64,000 bases of DNA from Marsupella aquatica (lineage: Eukaryota > Marchantiophyta): positions 8,494,001 to 8,558,000 of the forward strand of contig OZ316896.1 in the NCBI GenBank assembly GCA_973895155.1. The letters are read 5' to 3'. Of this stretch, positions 48,301-59,666 are shown piece after piece (position 1 is the stretch's first letter; every line of letters starts with the position of its first letter). A model generated the notes under the pieces. The model was not told the DNA's origin. It did not search any database and worked only from the letters and a program-made list of their open reading frames with translations. A program made the translations under genes and the position numbers.

Positions 48301-49815
48301 TGAAAAGTTTATCATTGTTGGTTGCGAGATGCAAGAGCTACAGCTAACGTAGGATTGTACACCTTCCATCCTGGCCAGCACCCGCTGCGTAATGGAGGGA
48401 GTTTCAAGCAAAGACAGAACGATTCTGGCATTTGCAAGCCTCGCACCTCACACTTGGCAAGGCAGCCTCTAAAATTTCGGAATATTGTAGAATACCACCA
48501 ACGTAAGCAGTTTTGTACTGCAGGACTAGTATCTAGGATAATCAAGAGAGTTGGCAGAACAAAATAGGTTCGGGTCGGTACCGAGACTCAATACTAGAGA
48601 TGTAAAGAATATGCTGAAGAGTAAATTTCACTCTTCACCAGGCCTCCTTTTGCTATGGACTCAGATCTTGCTACGGTGTTACATTTCCTATCTCGCGCCG
48701 TCCAGGGTCTTAGATACGAAACCAATACCTATGGGTGGAATTCTGGGTGTGAACTTCCTTTCAAAAAAGAATACTACTAGGGTTGCTTTAAGATCATATT
48801 TGCAGTAGACTCAACACAAATAATGCGAACTGCATTTTCGTTCAAATTGAAATCTGGACGAAAACTTCTCTCTTCCTAGTACTACCAAAATCTTTCTTCC
48901 GGCCATGGCAATGCCCTTCCAATGCAGTCTGTTTGCAATTTGGAGGATGTCGAGTGGAAGAATGTTCAGCGCCTCTCGCGTCATACAGAAAAATGATATT
49001 TCCTTAGTTGCTGTGGCTCCTCACGTTATGTTTCTACTCGTCAACTAGAAGGGAAAACAGAGCGAGGGATCACAATTGCACGTGAAGTACACTCCAAAGT
49101 ATCCAAGCGATGCGTTGTAGGCCATATGTTGTGCAACTCGATCAAATGTGACACAAGAACTGCGCCACACGTAGTCACGTAAACCTCTTCAGAAAGCCAG
49201 CCCAAGGAAGCACAAACTGGTCATGTTTAGGCTCAACATAACTCAATTGACGACATAAGGTTCCTTAAATTTGTCACCAATACAGCCAGCAGCCGTAGTC
49301 TACCTTCAATGACGTGTCTCAACCTTTAGACATGGGCAGTCTAGTAGGAACAAAGAAAATTTGACTGCAGAACCATGCAATTGCGGAAATATACTTTGAG
49401 AGAGAAATGAAATTAGATTCAAAGAGCTTGACCGGATGAAATGTACAGATGTTTTGCAATTGACAACCAGAGATGTGAAGGTTCCAGAATAATTAAGCAG
49501 CAGTGAGTGACACACCTTAAAATTGGGCGCAACAAGTTTATGCTTTGTAGAGGTCGAGATTGGTGGGGCCGGCTGTCCATTTCCTCAGATGAGCAAGCAT
49601 TGAAGACAATTCTTTCGTGCCATGCGGGGCATTGTCTTGCTCATTCAGACCATCCTCATCTGCCATTTTTCATTTGACAGCTATCGCCACACCTGCTTTC
49701 CGCCCATTCAATTCAGTCGTCGTCCTTCCCGTGTCCCTTTGAACATGTTGCTCAAAAGGGGTCAAGAGATAGTGGTGTCCTCTACAACAATTCAGATAGA
49801 GACTGTGCTGCTCTT
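45309..49815. other. Intergenic stretch, repeat-rich, no gene seen
   Basis: Purine-rich GAGAGA-type segments at about 45480-46230 include a degenerate duplication (GAGGAATT...GTTCACGG at 45577 and 46046). A pentamer array (ACCCA)n lies at 46570-46614, and a pure C-run at about 46826-46839. Frames of up to 130 codons (46673-47068, 47356-47702) are composition-driven and have no domains. The ~1.6 kb downstream of the large minus-strand gene is featureless. Confidence 0.5.
46570..46614. repeat. (ACCCA)n pentanucleotide microsatellite
   Basis: About nine uninterrupted copies of a 5-bp unit, followed by diverged copies over the next 80 bp. The unit differs from the plant telomere repeat CCCTAAA, so this is a simple sequence repeat. 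Confidence 0.95.
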
Positions 49816-52800
49816 TCAGAAAGTCGAGGTATATTCCCCTGGGTAAGACGTTTTTAGAATTGAAATTTGGCCTTCTTTTTCCATGATCTCCTCTTCTAGT
49901 TCGTGGACTCGATTCCTCATCTCTTCTGCTTGCTGTTCAATGAGCAATGCTTCCTGGCCTTTGGCCTGCATTTCGGCCATTTCAAGCCTTGCTTCATTAA
50001 TTTCTGCATCCATCGAACTCAGTTTGTCTTCCAAGTCCTGGATTATAATCTTCGACTGCCGTACTTGGTCATCCAATCGATGTTCTTTATATTGGGCCCT
50101 GTTCAAAGACAATAGGAGCTGCTCCTTTTCCTCCAATATAAAATCTTGGCCTTCGATTGTTTTGCCAAGATGTTGAGTCAGCCTCTCCATGGAAGCTTCC
50201 CTTTCTTGTAACTCGTGCTCTATTTCTTCCAGCTTTGACTTGAGAGCAGTGCAACGAAGACGGTAGGTTTCTCCTTCTTTCCTTCTTTCAACAACCTCTT
50301 GTGAAAATGCAAGAGTTTCTGCTGATAGTTTTTCAGCTTCAGCAGACTTTTCATCGACACATCGCTGCAAGCGCTCTATTGTCACTTTCAATCCCGCGAT
50401 CTGCAAAGGAATAATACTTAGCAATCTACTTTCTTACAAACCCCTTGGATCATGGGAGTGAATTTCTATCCTTATTCAGTCTTCTTAGTTTGTCAATCAG
50501 CATCAGCAGGACGACCAGATGGAAAACAAAAGGAAAATAGAGGCGGCATGCGCAAATTGACCATTCGACGTCTAAGTGTTGTGCTCATCTTCCGCTTCTA
50601 AGAATCACGAAATCCATTACGTACAAGATAATGAAGTTCGACAGGAAAAAAGAGTGCTCAGAGCATCCTAGGCATGGCATACAGGCACGGCTCTGCCTAC
50701 CTCATCCTCCTTACGTTCTGAGAAAGCTATGAGATCCTCATTAACGCTGATAAGTTCTGTGATATGACGTTGCTGCTCGTCCATTTCCTTCCTCATGGCT
50801 TGCATGCTATTGAGGAGCTCTAACTTCTCTCGTCCATTCTCAATAGTATCATTCTTGTTGGTCTCGATCTGACTTCTAAGCTGCTCAATTTGTAGCTTGT
50901 TTTCCTTCGCTTCTGCTTCCAGATCTGATACTAATTTCTCTTTCCTCACGATCTCTTCGTTCAAAATATTTACTGCATCCTGAAGGCTTAATGCCTAGTT
51001 GGCAAGGGCAAGGGCAAGGAGTTTATTATCGAAAATTCAAACTCTTCGTTAACCAGTATTGCTAGGAAAGAAAAAACGACAAAGGAGACAATAAGAAGGG
51101 AATATGCGAATCAGTTGTCTGTACTGAGCATGTGAAGTGAAATGAGCCCAGCACAGGCAACAATAGATTGAGCAAATCTGAAGAGAAAGAACGACTGAAA
51201 CCTCAAACTTGCTGGAACACCAAAGTTTTGGAGACACTTCCAATATTTCTCCCTAAGACAAGAAGAGGCGCTTACTTCGTTTTTCACGTCTTCTAATTGC
51301 TGCTCCAAGGTCCACACTAAGCTTTTGTAGCGCGATGTTATCTCTGTTAAGCTTGTCTCGGTTTGTGACATATCATTAGAAAGGTCTAAGTTCAACTTCT
51401 GTGTGTAGTTGATAATATGATCCGTTCTTGCAAGCTCTTGGGCATGTTCCGCTTTCATTTTGGATAAGTACTGAGATCCAGACTCTAGTTCCTTTGTGAG
51501 CAACAGATTGGAACTTATCTGTTCTTCAATTTTCATCTCTGCAGCTTGCAAGGCTGTTGTAAGATATTCTGTATCAGCCATAATAACTTCAGGCTGATCC
51601 CCTTCCCCCTGGATTGACTGTTTAGCTCCATACTTCAGTCGGTTTGTAAGTTTGGAACTTATCTGTTCTTCAATTTTCTTTTCTGCAGCTTGCAAGGCTG
51701 TAGTAAGATTTTCTGAATCAGCCATGATATGTTCAGGTCGATCCTCTTCCCCCTTGATTGACGGTTTAGTTCCATACTTCAGTCGCTTTGTTGAGAATAG
51801 ACTAGTGTTATCGTACTTTGTTTCCAGCTGTTGTGCTTGCTCCACATCTTTGGTGGTGGCAGCAGCTTTGTCCACAGAGTCCGTGTTTTGGAACTTCTGT
51901 ACCAGCCTTTGCAAAGGATAACAGTTGTGGATTGTCCTTTCGTGTTTGAGGAGGACCTGCATAATGGAATGCACTGCTTCAGAAGTCCTGGAATTTCAAT
52001 TTCGTAGATTTTGCAGGTATACAATTAGAAATGTTCTTGCGAATGTATTCAAACCATTGACCTGCCAGTCATGAGTGCATCCACACTAAGTCACGTCCCA
52101 TGATGATTGTGAACTGGCAGACGCTAGTAATTCTCGGAATCGAAGGCATAGGGTTTAGATGACCAAACCAACCTCATCAGATTGAGTTTTAGCATGAAGA
52201 TCACGGCAGAGCTCTCCAAGTTGTTGGCTCATTTCTTTTAGCATATCTAAATACAAATTCTTTACGTCTTCTTTAGCTTGAGAATTGTTGGCATCTTCCT
52301 TCTCATATCTACGTTTGAAATTTTCCAATTTTTCTTCTTGTTCCCAAAATATACGAGAGAGCTTGTGGACTGCGGTCTTGAGAACTCGTAATTGACCTGA
52401 ATCAATGAATCCAGTCACATGCTCTAAAACATGAATCACATAAACACGAATCACGTAAGAATCCTCTATGTTTTGAGATGGACAAGAGCAAGCCCTGCTG
52501 CTAAGTCTTTATCTTACAACATAGTTTGACTACAGACGAGAAACGCCTTATAGGAAATGCAATGTGGCATAAATTTTCCCAGATGAGAGCCTGATAGTAG
52601 ACACATCAGCACTAATGCCGTTCAACGGTAAGAAAACAAACTAAAAATGGAGGATTTTTAATGCCTTTGTCATTAGAAGACTATTGTCTTCACGAACCTT
52701 CATCAGAGTTCAGATCAACCGATAAAGGAATATCCTCTTGTCCGGCGTTTCGTTCCTGGTAATCCATTCGTTCCATTTGACCAGTGCCATTTTCCATAAA

Positions 52801-55800
52801 CGTCGGAGCAGCACTCTTGTCCCGACTTTCGTCCGGAATTGGCACCCAACCTCTGCAGTCCTCAGAGGACAATCATGTTATTGAACCAATTGATCCATGA
52901 ACTGACAACAAAAGTTTAAGAATCTTCTTAGAACCCTGTGAAATGCTACCGACGGAAGCACTTAAAGTTCTGCTCCAAATGGGCATCTGACGTCGTGGCC
53001 CATGGTTTTGTGTAAATTTAAATCACCAGATTCCTGCTTGCAGGATTCATCATATTTTTCATTTCCCTCAGAATAGGAATACCTTTTGTGGACTTTTAAG
53101 GTAAAGTTGAGTCAACACAAACTAAGATAATTTTTAAGAGTTAAAACTTGCAGCAAGGACCATCAGCGAGTGAAATAATTACCTGTCGTCCACGTCAAGC
53201 TCGCTTGTCCCGTAAGGGCGGATACCATTACGCTCAAATCTGTCGACTTCACCATTGGAGTTTTGCTTTGAGGCATTTTGTCTTGCATGTGTGGTGATGT
53301 TCTTCATCTCCTCAAATGAATTGGCGAGTTCTGGTTCCATCTCGTCCGGGATCACCTCTGGCGTAGTAGGGTTCCTATCAGAAATAAGGTGCAATGGAGA
53401 GATGCCTTCCAGGGGTGTCTCAAAGCCTGACAAGGAATGGACGGACCAATCCATATCTGCGACTACTGGTCGTGATGTTGGTAATCTTAGTGAAAGTGGT
53501 GATCCTGGAGACAACTGAAAGGCACTCCGAAGCATTAGTCTACCCGCATCTCATAAAGGTCTAGGATGAATGGAAGTATCTGCTGAACTCTTTTAGAAAT
53601 AGAATGCATTACAGTCAAGGAAACCTACTTCACGCAGGATTTAAGACTGACGAACAATTTATGAGAGGGTACAGAAGAAGATTAGCAGTGTGCATTGAAG
53701 TGGACGTAACGAATAATGAAAACAGCAAAATAATCTCTAGCCCAAAGGGAAAACTTTCAATTCTCTACTCAATTGACCGCATTGATCCGCTAAGACAGTC
53801 CAAACTTTTGCAATACATATTGTAAGGACTTGGCCGCTATGACAACGATGAGTCAAAGAACAGCTTTGTAAAGTCACGTTTTAGACCAGGGAGGACAGGT
53901 GGATGGGACTTGTATAGGTAGGAAGATGAGAATTATTCTCTTCTCCAGGTCAAGCCAATTAAAGACCACAATTAGTCTTGTATTTACCCTTTTCAAAGGC
54001 AAGATCTGGCCACGACCTCATATATGAAGTCATCCATGATATCAGAGTATGGAACATGTCTGGGCCCTGGACCTGCGCTTCGCTCTGCACACCAGGACTG
54101 CAGACTTCTGCCGTCCCTTTGTTCCAGAATTAGATGTTCAAACAAAACCAATAATCAGAAATTCCTAAGAAGGAAATTCGCACACCCTGACCACACAGCT
54201 TGGTTTAAAGTATTGTGGTCGTAATAGCATTCTAGAAGATTCAAGTGAACACGACACTTTAAATATTCGCGGGTAATTGGGTCACGATGGCGCTCGAGCA
54301 ATAATAGGTAATCCTCTTCAGAATCGTTCAAGTATGTTTCACCTGTGTCTAAGATGTGATGCTCAATCCCTCCCTGTAACTGAGAACCGTCCAGCCAGTG
54401 TTTTCCTAGAAGTCTCCCGTCAAAAAGTAATTGACCTGACACAATGTACGAACCTTCAATTTTGGGCTGTCAGGTCTCTTACTGTCCCGCTGCTGAAGTT
54501 CAACTCTCAAATGGGCAACCTCGTTCTTCAATTTTTCGATTTCAAATTCTTTCGAAAAATCAGGCCTGCTTGGAGAAGTGCAGACGTCTTGGCATGTTCG
54601 GGGTCCTCCCTTCGTCTCCACGAAAATTGGAAACGTGTAGAATGACTTCCCCTCCTCATATATAGGAGATTTGTACAACGAATTGAACCCTCGAGGGCAA
54701 TCTCCCAAATTTTCTTCAAGTCGTTTAAAGAAACCATCGATATTTCCGATTGCTCTTGTCCTCCCTAAGGTGTCTTGTACTTCCATCTTGTATCTCTCCA
54801 ACAGCTCCAACCTTCTACCAAGCTCCTCAACAGCATCTTCAGCCATCTTCCAGGTCTTCTCTTGCTGTTGAATCATTCTGCGTAGCTTTGCTTTAGTGTC
54901 TTTCTTCCACTGGCTTGGGAATTTCATTGGCTGACCACCATTTACATGAGACCTTTGTGCACAGCTCTCTAGAGCAAGACCTGCCGACTTCCTGAAATCG
55001 AAGGCATTCTCCTTGCAGTCTAATGAATCGTCTGCTGTCCACCCACAATCATCAGGGGATTCTGGGTTCTCTCTAAACTGGAGGTCTATAGAGTCCAATC
55101 TACTACCCAGTGGAGAGACGTCGAGGACAGTCCTATTTTCTCCGTCTCTTCCATTGCGCCTCTCAACTTTCACAGACAGAGGCCCATCTGCTGACTTCCA
55201 GTGGCGCACCCTTAAGATATTTATTGGGGAGAGGGGTCGCTTTTTTTCATTTTTCATGCTCGTCGTCTCATTACTCGTGACCCTCATACATGGTGCGTCC
55301 CTTTCCTCATTTATGCTGATGGATGAAGTTGACTTCCAGTCCTCTCCAAAGCAGTCTTCTTCCTGCTTATAATTAGAAATTTCAGGATCACACGTACCAG
55401 AAAATTGGGATTGCTCATCCGGTGGCTCTTCAAATTCCTGCAAGGTCCCCAATCTGCTTCTGTCCCTATCGTCTAAGGCCAATTCCTGGTCAGGCCTCGA
55501 ACGAAAGGACGTTCTGAAACTCACTCCACTGCGTGGAACCCTCTGTCCATCCTGTGAACAACGTCATGCGGGTGACTCTTCAGTCATTAATGTCCCATAT
55601 TTAGCACTAAAAGTGACAGTGGGACATTCCAGTCAGCTTCGTTCCTATCTTACACTTGCCCATACCATGGAATTCACACGTCAAGCCATGACATTATTCT
55701 GTTTAAAGGACCAAAACCACAGCTGGAAGATGACTTGCTTCCTTGAACAGAATCTACCTCAGTTTTGGTATCTAGATTTTTCCTTGCCAAACCTAAACCC

Positions 55801-58800
55801 ATTGGGGGTCTGACATCCACTTTCTTTTTCTGTTGTAGGTCTGCGAGCCCATTGTTAGACTTCTCTAGCTCCATAAGCTGCTGCAATTTTTTCATATCTG
55901 TGTTGTTTTGTTCAAGTTCTTCCTTGAATCTTGAGTAAAACCAGTTTCGTTCGTCCAACAGACTGCGCAATCTCTCCTCCGCAGCCTTGTCAAACAGTAT
56001 CAGAACTTTAGAACAATATCGAACATACTTGTTATGCTACAAGCCCTAAATCATCTTCTACAAACAAGGGACGGTGAGCACTGAATGAAGTCAAGTTTTG
56101 GGCTACCTTGGCAGACGCTTCAAACCTTGACGCCTTGGCTTCGGCAGCTATTCGCTTCTCTGATTCAGTCATCAACTGCAGATGTGCTTCATCATGCCCT
56201 GTACCAAGGCCGTGAGGTGCTTCAGCATGCATAGACAGCCCGTCAAGCCTATGGTCTTGTAGCGTGTTCTTGCTTGGCAACGCCCTTGTCCCCACTGGCA
56301 ATGAATCTTGGAAACTCCTTCGTACCTCTCTAAGCTCACTCTCTGTTGACTCCAGTTTGAGCTTCTCTAGATGTAGCAGTTCTTGCAACCTCAACCTATC
56401 AGTAGCACCCTTTTCAAGTTCCTCCTTGAACTTGCAATGAAATAAGGCCCTCTCATCAAGTAGAACTCGAAGTCCCTCTTCTGCAGCCTAGGAACAAGGT
56501 CAAAGCCGTTAGAAACCTCTAAAAGGGGAAAAAGCTCCACAGAAAAAAATGGATACGTTCGCAGAAACAAATTGCGAAAATCTGGCTGGGAGTCCCACAT
56601 TATTTGCATCCTTCTCTTATACCAACCAGATGAGGCTGACCTTGGCTGAGGCTTCATATATGTGAGCTTTCTCTTCTGCAGTTACTCTGGCCTTTTCTTC
56701 GGCAGCTACTCGGGCCACGGTTTGATCTTCCAGTTCCCTCTGAAGACATTCTTCTCGAGCTACCAGAGCCCTCAGGTTCTCCTGATCTTTATGTATGTTT
56801 TGAAAGATAGAATCTGTAGGAGCTTTGTTCCTGCAATCCTCTTCAACCCCCTTCTTCATTCCTAAACGTACCTTCCAGAGACATGAATGGGCCTTCCCTT
56901 CCGCAGAAAATGGAAGAGGAGTGTTTGCCTTCGAGTCTCCATGAAGGGTTTCGGAGGGAAATGCCTGATCAGTGCATTTGTGACCTGAGGAAAAATTCAC
57001 ACAATAGTCTCCCAAACCCCTCTTCGTTCCGAGATTTGTATTCCAAGCTGCTTCGACTGCCTCTCTAAGTCTGTTATGGGAGGAATAGTCTTCTGTTTCG
57101 TTCTCTGCGATTCTTGGGGAAAAACAATTGTGAGGATCCTCTTGCAAGCTCTCACATCTCGGGTCATATGTTCCGATTCTGTCATGCTCAAGTGAGATGT
57201 GCTGCTGACCTCTATTTGAACCTAAGGATGGGGTCCATGCTTTCTCCGCGGGCTCTGCGAGAATTGCTTTTCTGGAGGTTTCTATGCGTGCTTGCAGACC
57301 GGTCTGGCTTTCCGACCTTTGCTCTCTTGATTTGTTTGTATCCTCGCTCTCCTTTTCCTCCATGCAGATGTCTTGAAGGCATGACTTTTCGTTAGGCATA
57401 TTGCTGTGTCTTTCTTCTACGTCCTGTTTGCATCAACATAGTAAAATGAGTCCAATCAGCCATGTGATTACTTTCTACGCCGTAGTAGTAGTAGTAACAG
57501 TTGCACTGAGGTTGTGAAATTTGATTCTTTGCTTAATAAAGAGGTGTGTAAATATTTATTGAGACAAGAACCTGCTCTTCAATTCTCGATTCAGAGTCCA
57601 TCTCGTACACACATTCAGGCTGAACGCTAGCTTCAAGCCTCGTGTTAAGGCGGCACGAGTTGTTTCGTGGTTTTCTGTCAATTTTGTCCCAGGCTCTTGC
57701 GTCTCTGGAAGCTTGCTGACGGGAAGCCCTTGCTCCACAGCCCTTTTTGTGTGGTTTTGCTCGTGGGGACCGTTCTTTCTGTTGAGGATCACTTTCGGTA
57801 CTACTGCTACTATTTGTCGGTGTACTTTTATGCACTGATACCTGCACTGAACTGCGAACAGAGTCCTCGGAGGGAGTCCTAGCTCTACATGGTTTTAAGT
57901 CCCGTCGTCTCGTTGATGGCCACGAAGGGCATACCAAACAGCCTTGTGGCCTTACTACACGCTGCGATTTACAAATTTGCTGATTCGAAGGCTCAATTGT
58001 GGAAGCCGAGTCTCCGTTTTCTATCATTCTCGTCTTCCGTATTGTCAAACGAACGCCAGGGCTACTCTGGCATTTCACTGAAAGCAAAGAGACAGTACGA
58101 GCGCTATCATCTGTCATTGAATTGTCCTCAGAGAGAGAGTTACTAGGACTACTATTGTTTCGAAAGGCCCTCGTCTTCTCACACTTCTGCAACAACATGG
58201 CTCTGTCCCTAGTTGGTCTTGACTTGATTTTCCGACGGCAAACATCTTCCGAGGAGGTTGAATCGTGCGAGTCATCTCCGTCTCTTCGCCATAATAACTT
58301 TCTTGCACGTCTAATCGCCCGTTGTTCACTAGTGATGGGACGCATATACCCAGAATCGGGGGATCTAGGCTCTCTTCCACTTATCCTTGTTTTGCTTCCT
58401 ACAAGATTCTCCCCTCTCTTTTTCTGCCACTGGTTAACTTCTCGATCCGGACCATGGTCTATCTGATCCTTTAACCATAAAATGTTCTGCATGTATCTTT
58501 GTGCGGCCTCCACATCTCCGACATATGTTCCATTCTGCAGAGACTGTGATGGATTCTGTACACGATCGTGAAGAGTGTGAATTAATTGCGGCAAGACAGA
58601 GGGTCCCCGTAAGGCTACCGCTGGACAAATGGTCGTTGAATTTGTATTTGGTAATGCTTGGACAGGACTATTAGCCGTGATTGCAAGCTTAGTCGTAGCT
58701 GGTCCAGGTATTTCACCAGCTGCTCCTTCACAACACTGGGAATTAGTGTGGGAGAATGGGCTGGTGGGAGCAACGTAATGGTGATGATAGTGGTGCATGT

Positions 58801-59666
58801 GCACCTCCACAGGTCGATCGGATACAGACCCCTGCAAAGTGGCAGACACATTGAATTTGAATTATTCGTGGCTCTTATAAATCTGTCTGTTATAAATGTG
58901 ACGAGGAACTGTTGCAACTCGAGTCACCAAATTGAACCTAATAATAGTCAGCGTCACTGTTTGACATCTTCCTGACTAGGAAACATAAAAATAACAGTTT
59001 GGCTTTTCCATCTATCGCAAGGTGATTGGCAGGAACTTAAAATGTCCGTTCACAAGATACCTGCGGACGGAAAATATCATTCGGCAGGTCACGAGGACTG
59101 TATCCAAGATAATTACAAGCGGCCAGCTGGGCCTGCTGTGCCAAATCCAGGGCCGGCGTCCTGCATCCAGGATGGATGTTGTGGTTGGTGGCAATTCCGA
59201 TGTCGCTATGAACTTCATTGGGAGACTGCAACACGAAACTGAACTCTCCACGAGAACAAATTTAGAATGACTAACTAGGGCAAGGTTCATGAAAAACGGC
59301 CCTCTATCAATCACTTCAGCCTCCTCATAGGGTTGCTAGACTTGACCCTCGATCCAAAGATGCCATTACACGAGGAGATTGATTGACTCTGGTATTCCAA
59401 CACCCAATTACAAAATTTGGGCTAGAATGTGTATTAAGTCGATTTACACTGAACGGAACACAAGTAGGGTTCATTGAAAGAATGAGACGAATCCCGAGGC
59501 AGGAAGTGATGTACGAGAAGGACCTGGTCACGTGATTTCCAACTTTTTGAGGTGGAAGTTCACCATTTGAACTCCCATAGTTCCAGCGCTGAAGACGCGT
59601 CTGAAATGAAGAGTAGCGTCTCACATTTGACCTATGTGATCCAACCGACTCGGTGATAGAACCCAT
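49816..59666 (-). CDS. Giant coiled-coil protein, about 2,205 residues, unknown function
   Basis: Sixteen minus-strand exons chain in phase: 59544-59666, 59061-59225, 57572-58831, 56641-57423, 56107-56487, 55680-55985, 54454-55551, 54251-54373, 54017-54097, 53183-53514, 52698-52852, 52173-52423, 51276-51956, 50701-50994, 49816-50400, with the first intron and the 54.0-54.4 kb exons least certain (15 are listed; a small one may be missing). The N-terminal ~500 residues are basic and disordered, with a His/Tyr tract (VHMHHYHHHYV) and Ser-rich runs. The rest alternates charged spacers with long coiled coils, ending in a continuous ~190-residue coil. Exons 4-6 carry repeated AAEE/LLDER/FKEELE modules. 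There are no membrane segments or enzymatic motifs. A cytoskeletal scaffold is plausible; I recognise no family. Confidence 0.7.
51510..51800 (-). repeat. 144-bp (48-residue) tandem duplication in a coding exon
   Basis: Two adjacent copies inside the exon 51276-51956 of the giant coiled-coil gene. Plus-strand anchor GGAACTTATCTGTTCTTCAA occurs at 51510 and 51654. Encoded copies share RLKYG(T/A)K(P/Q)SI(K/Q)GE, then IMAD(S/T)E and LTTALQAAE(K/M)KIEEQISS. The period is a multiple of three and keeps the frame. Confidence 0.9.
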
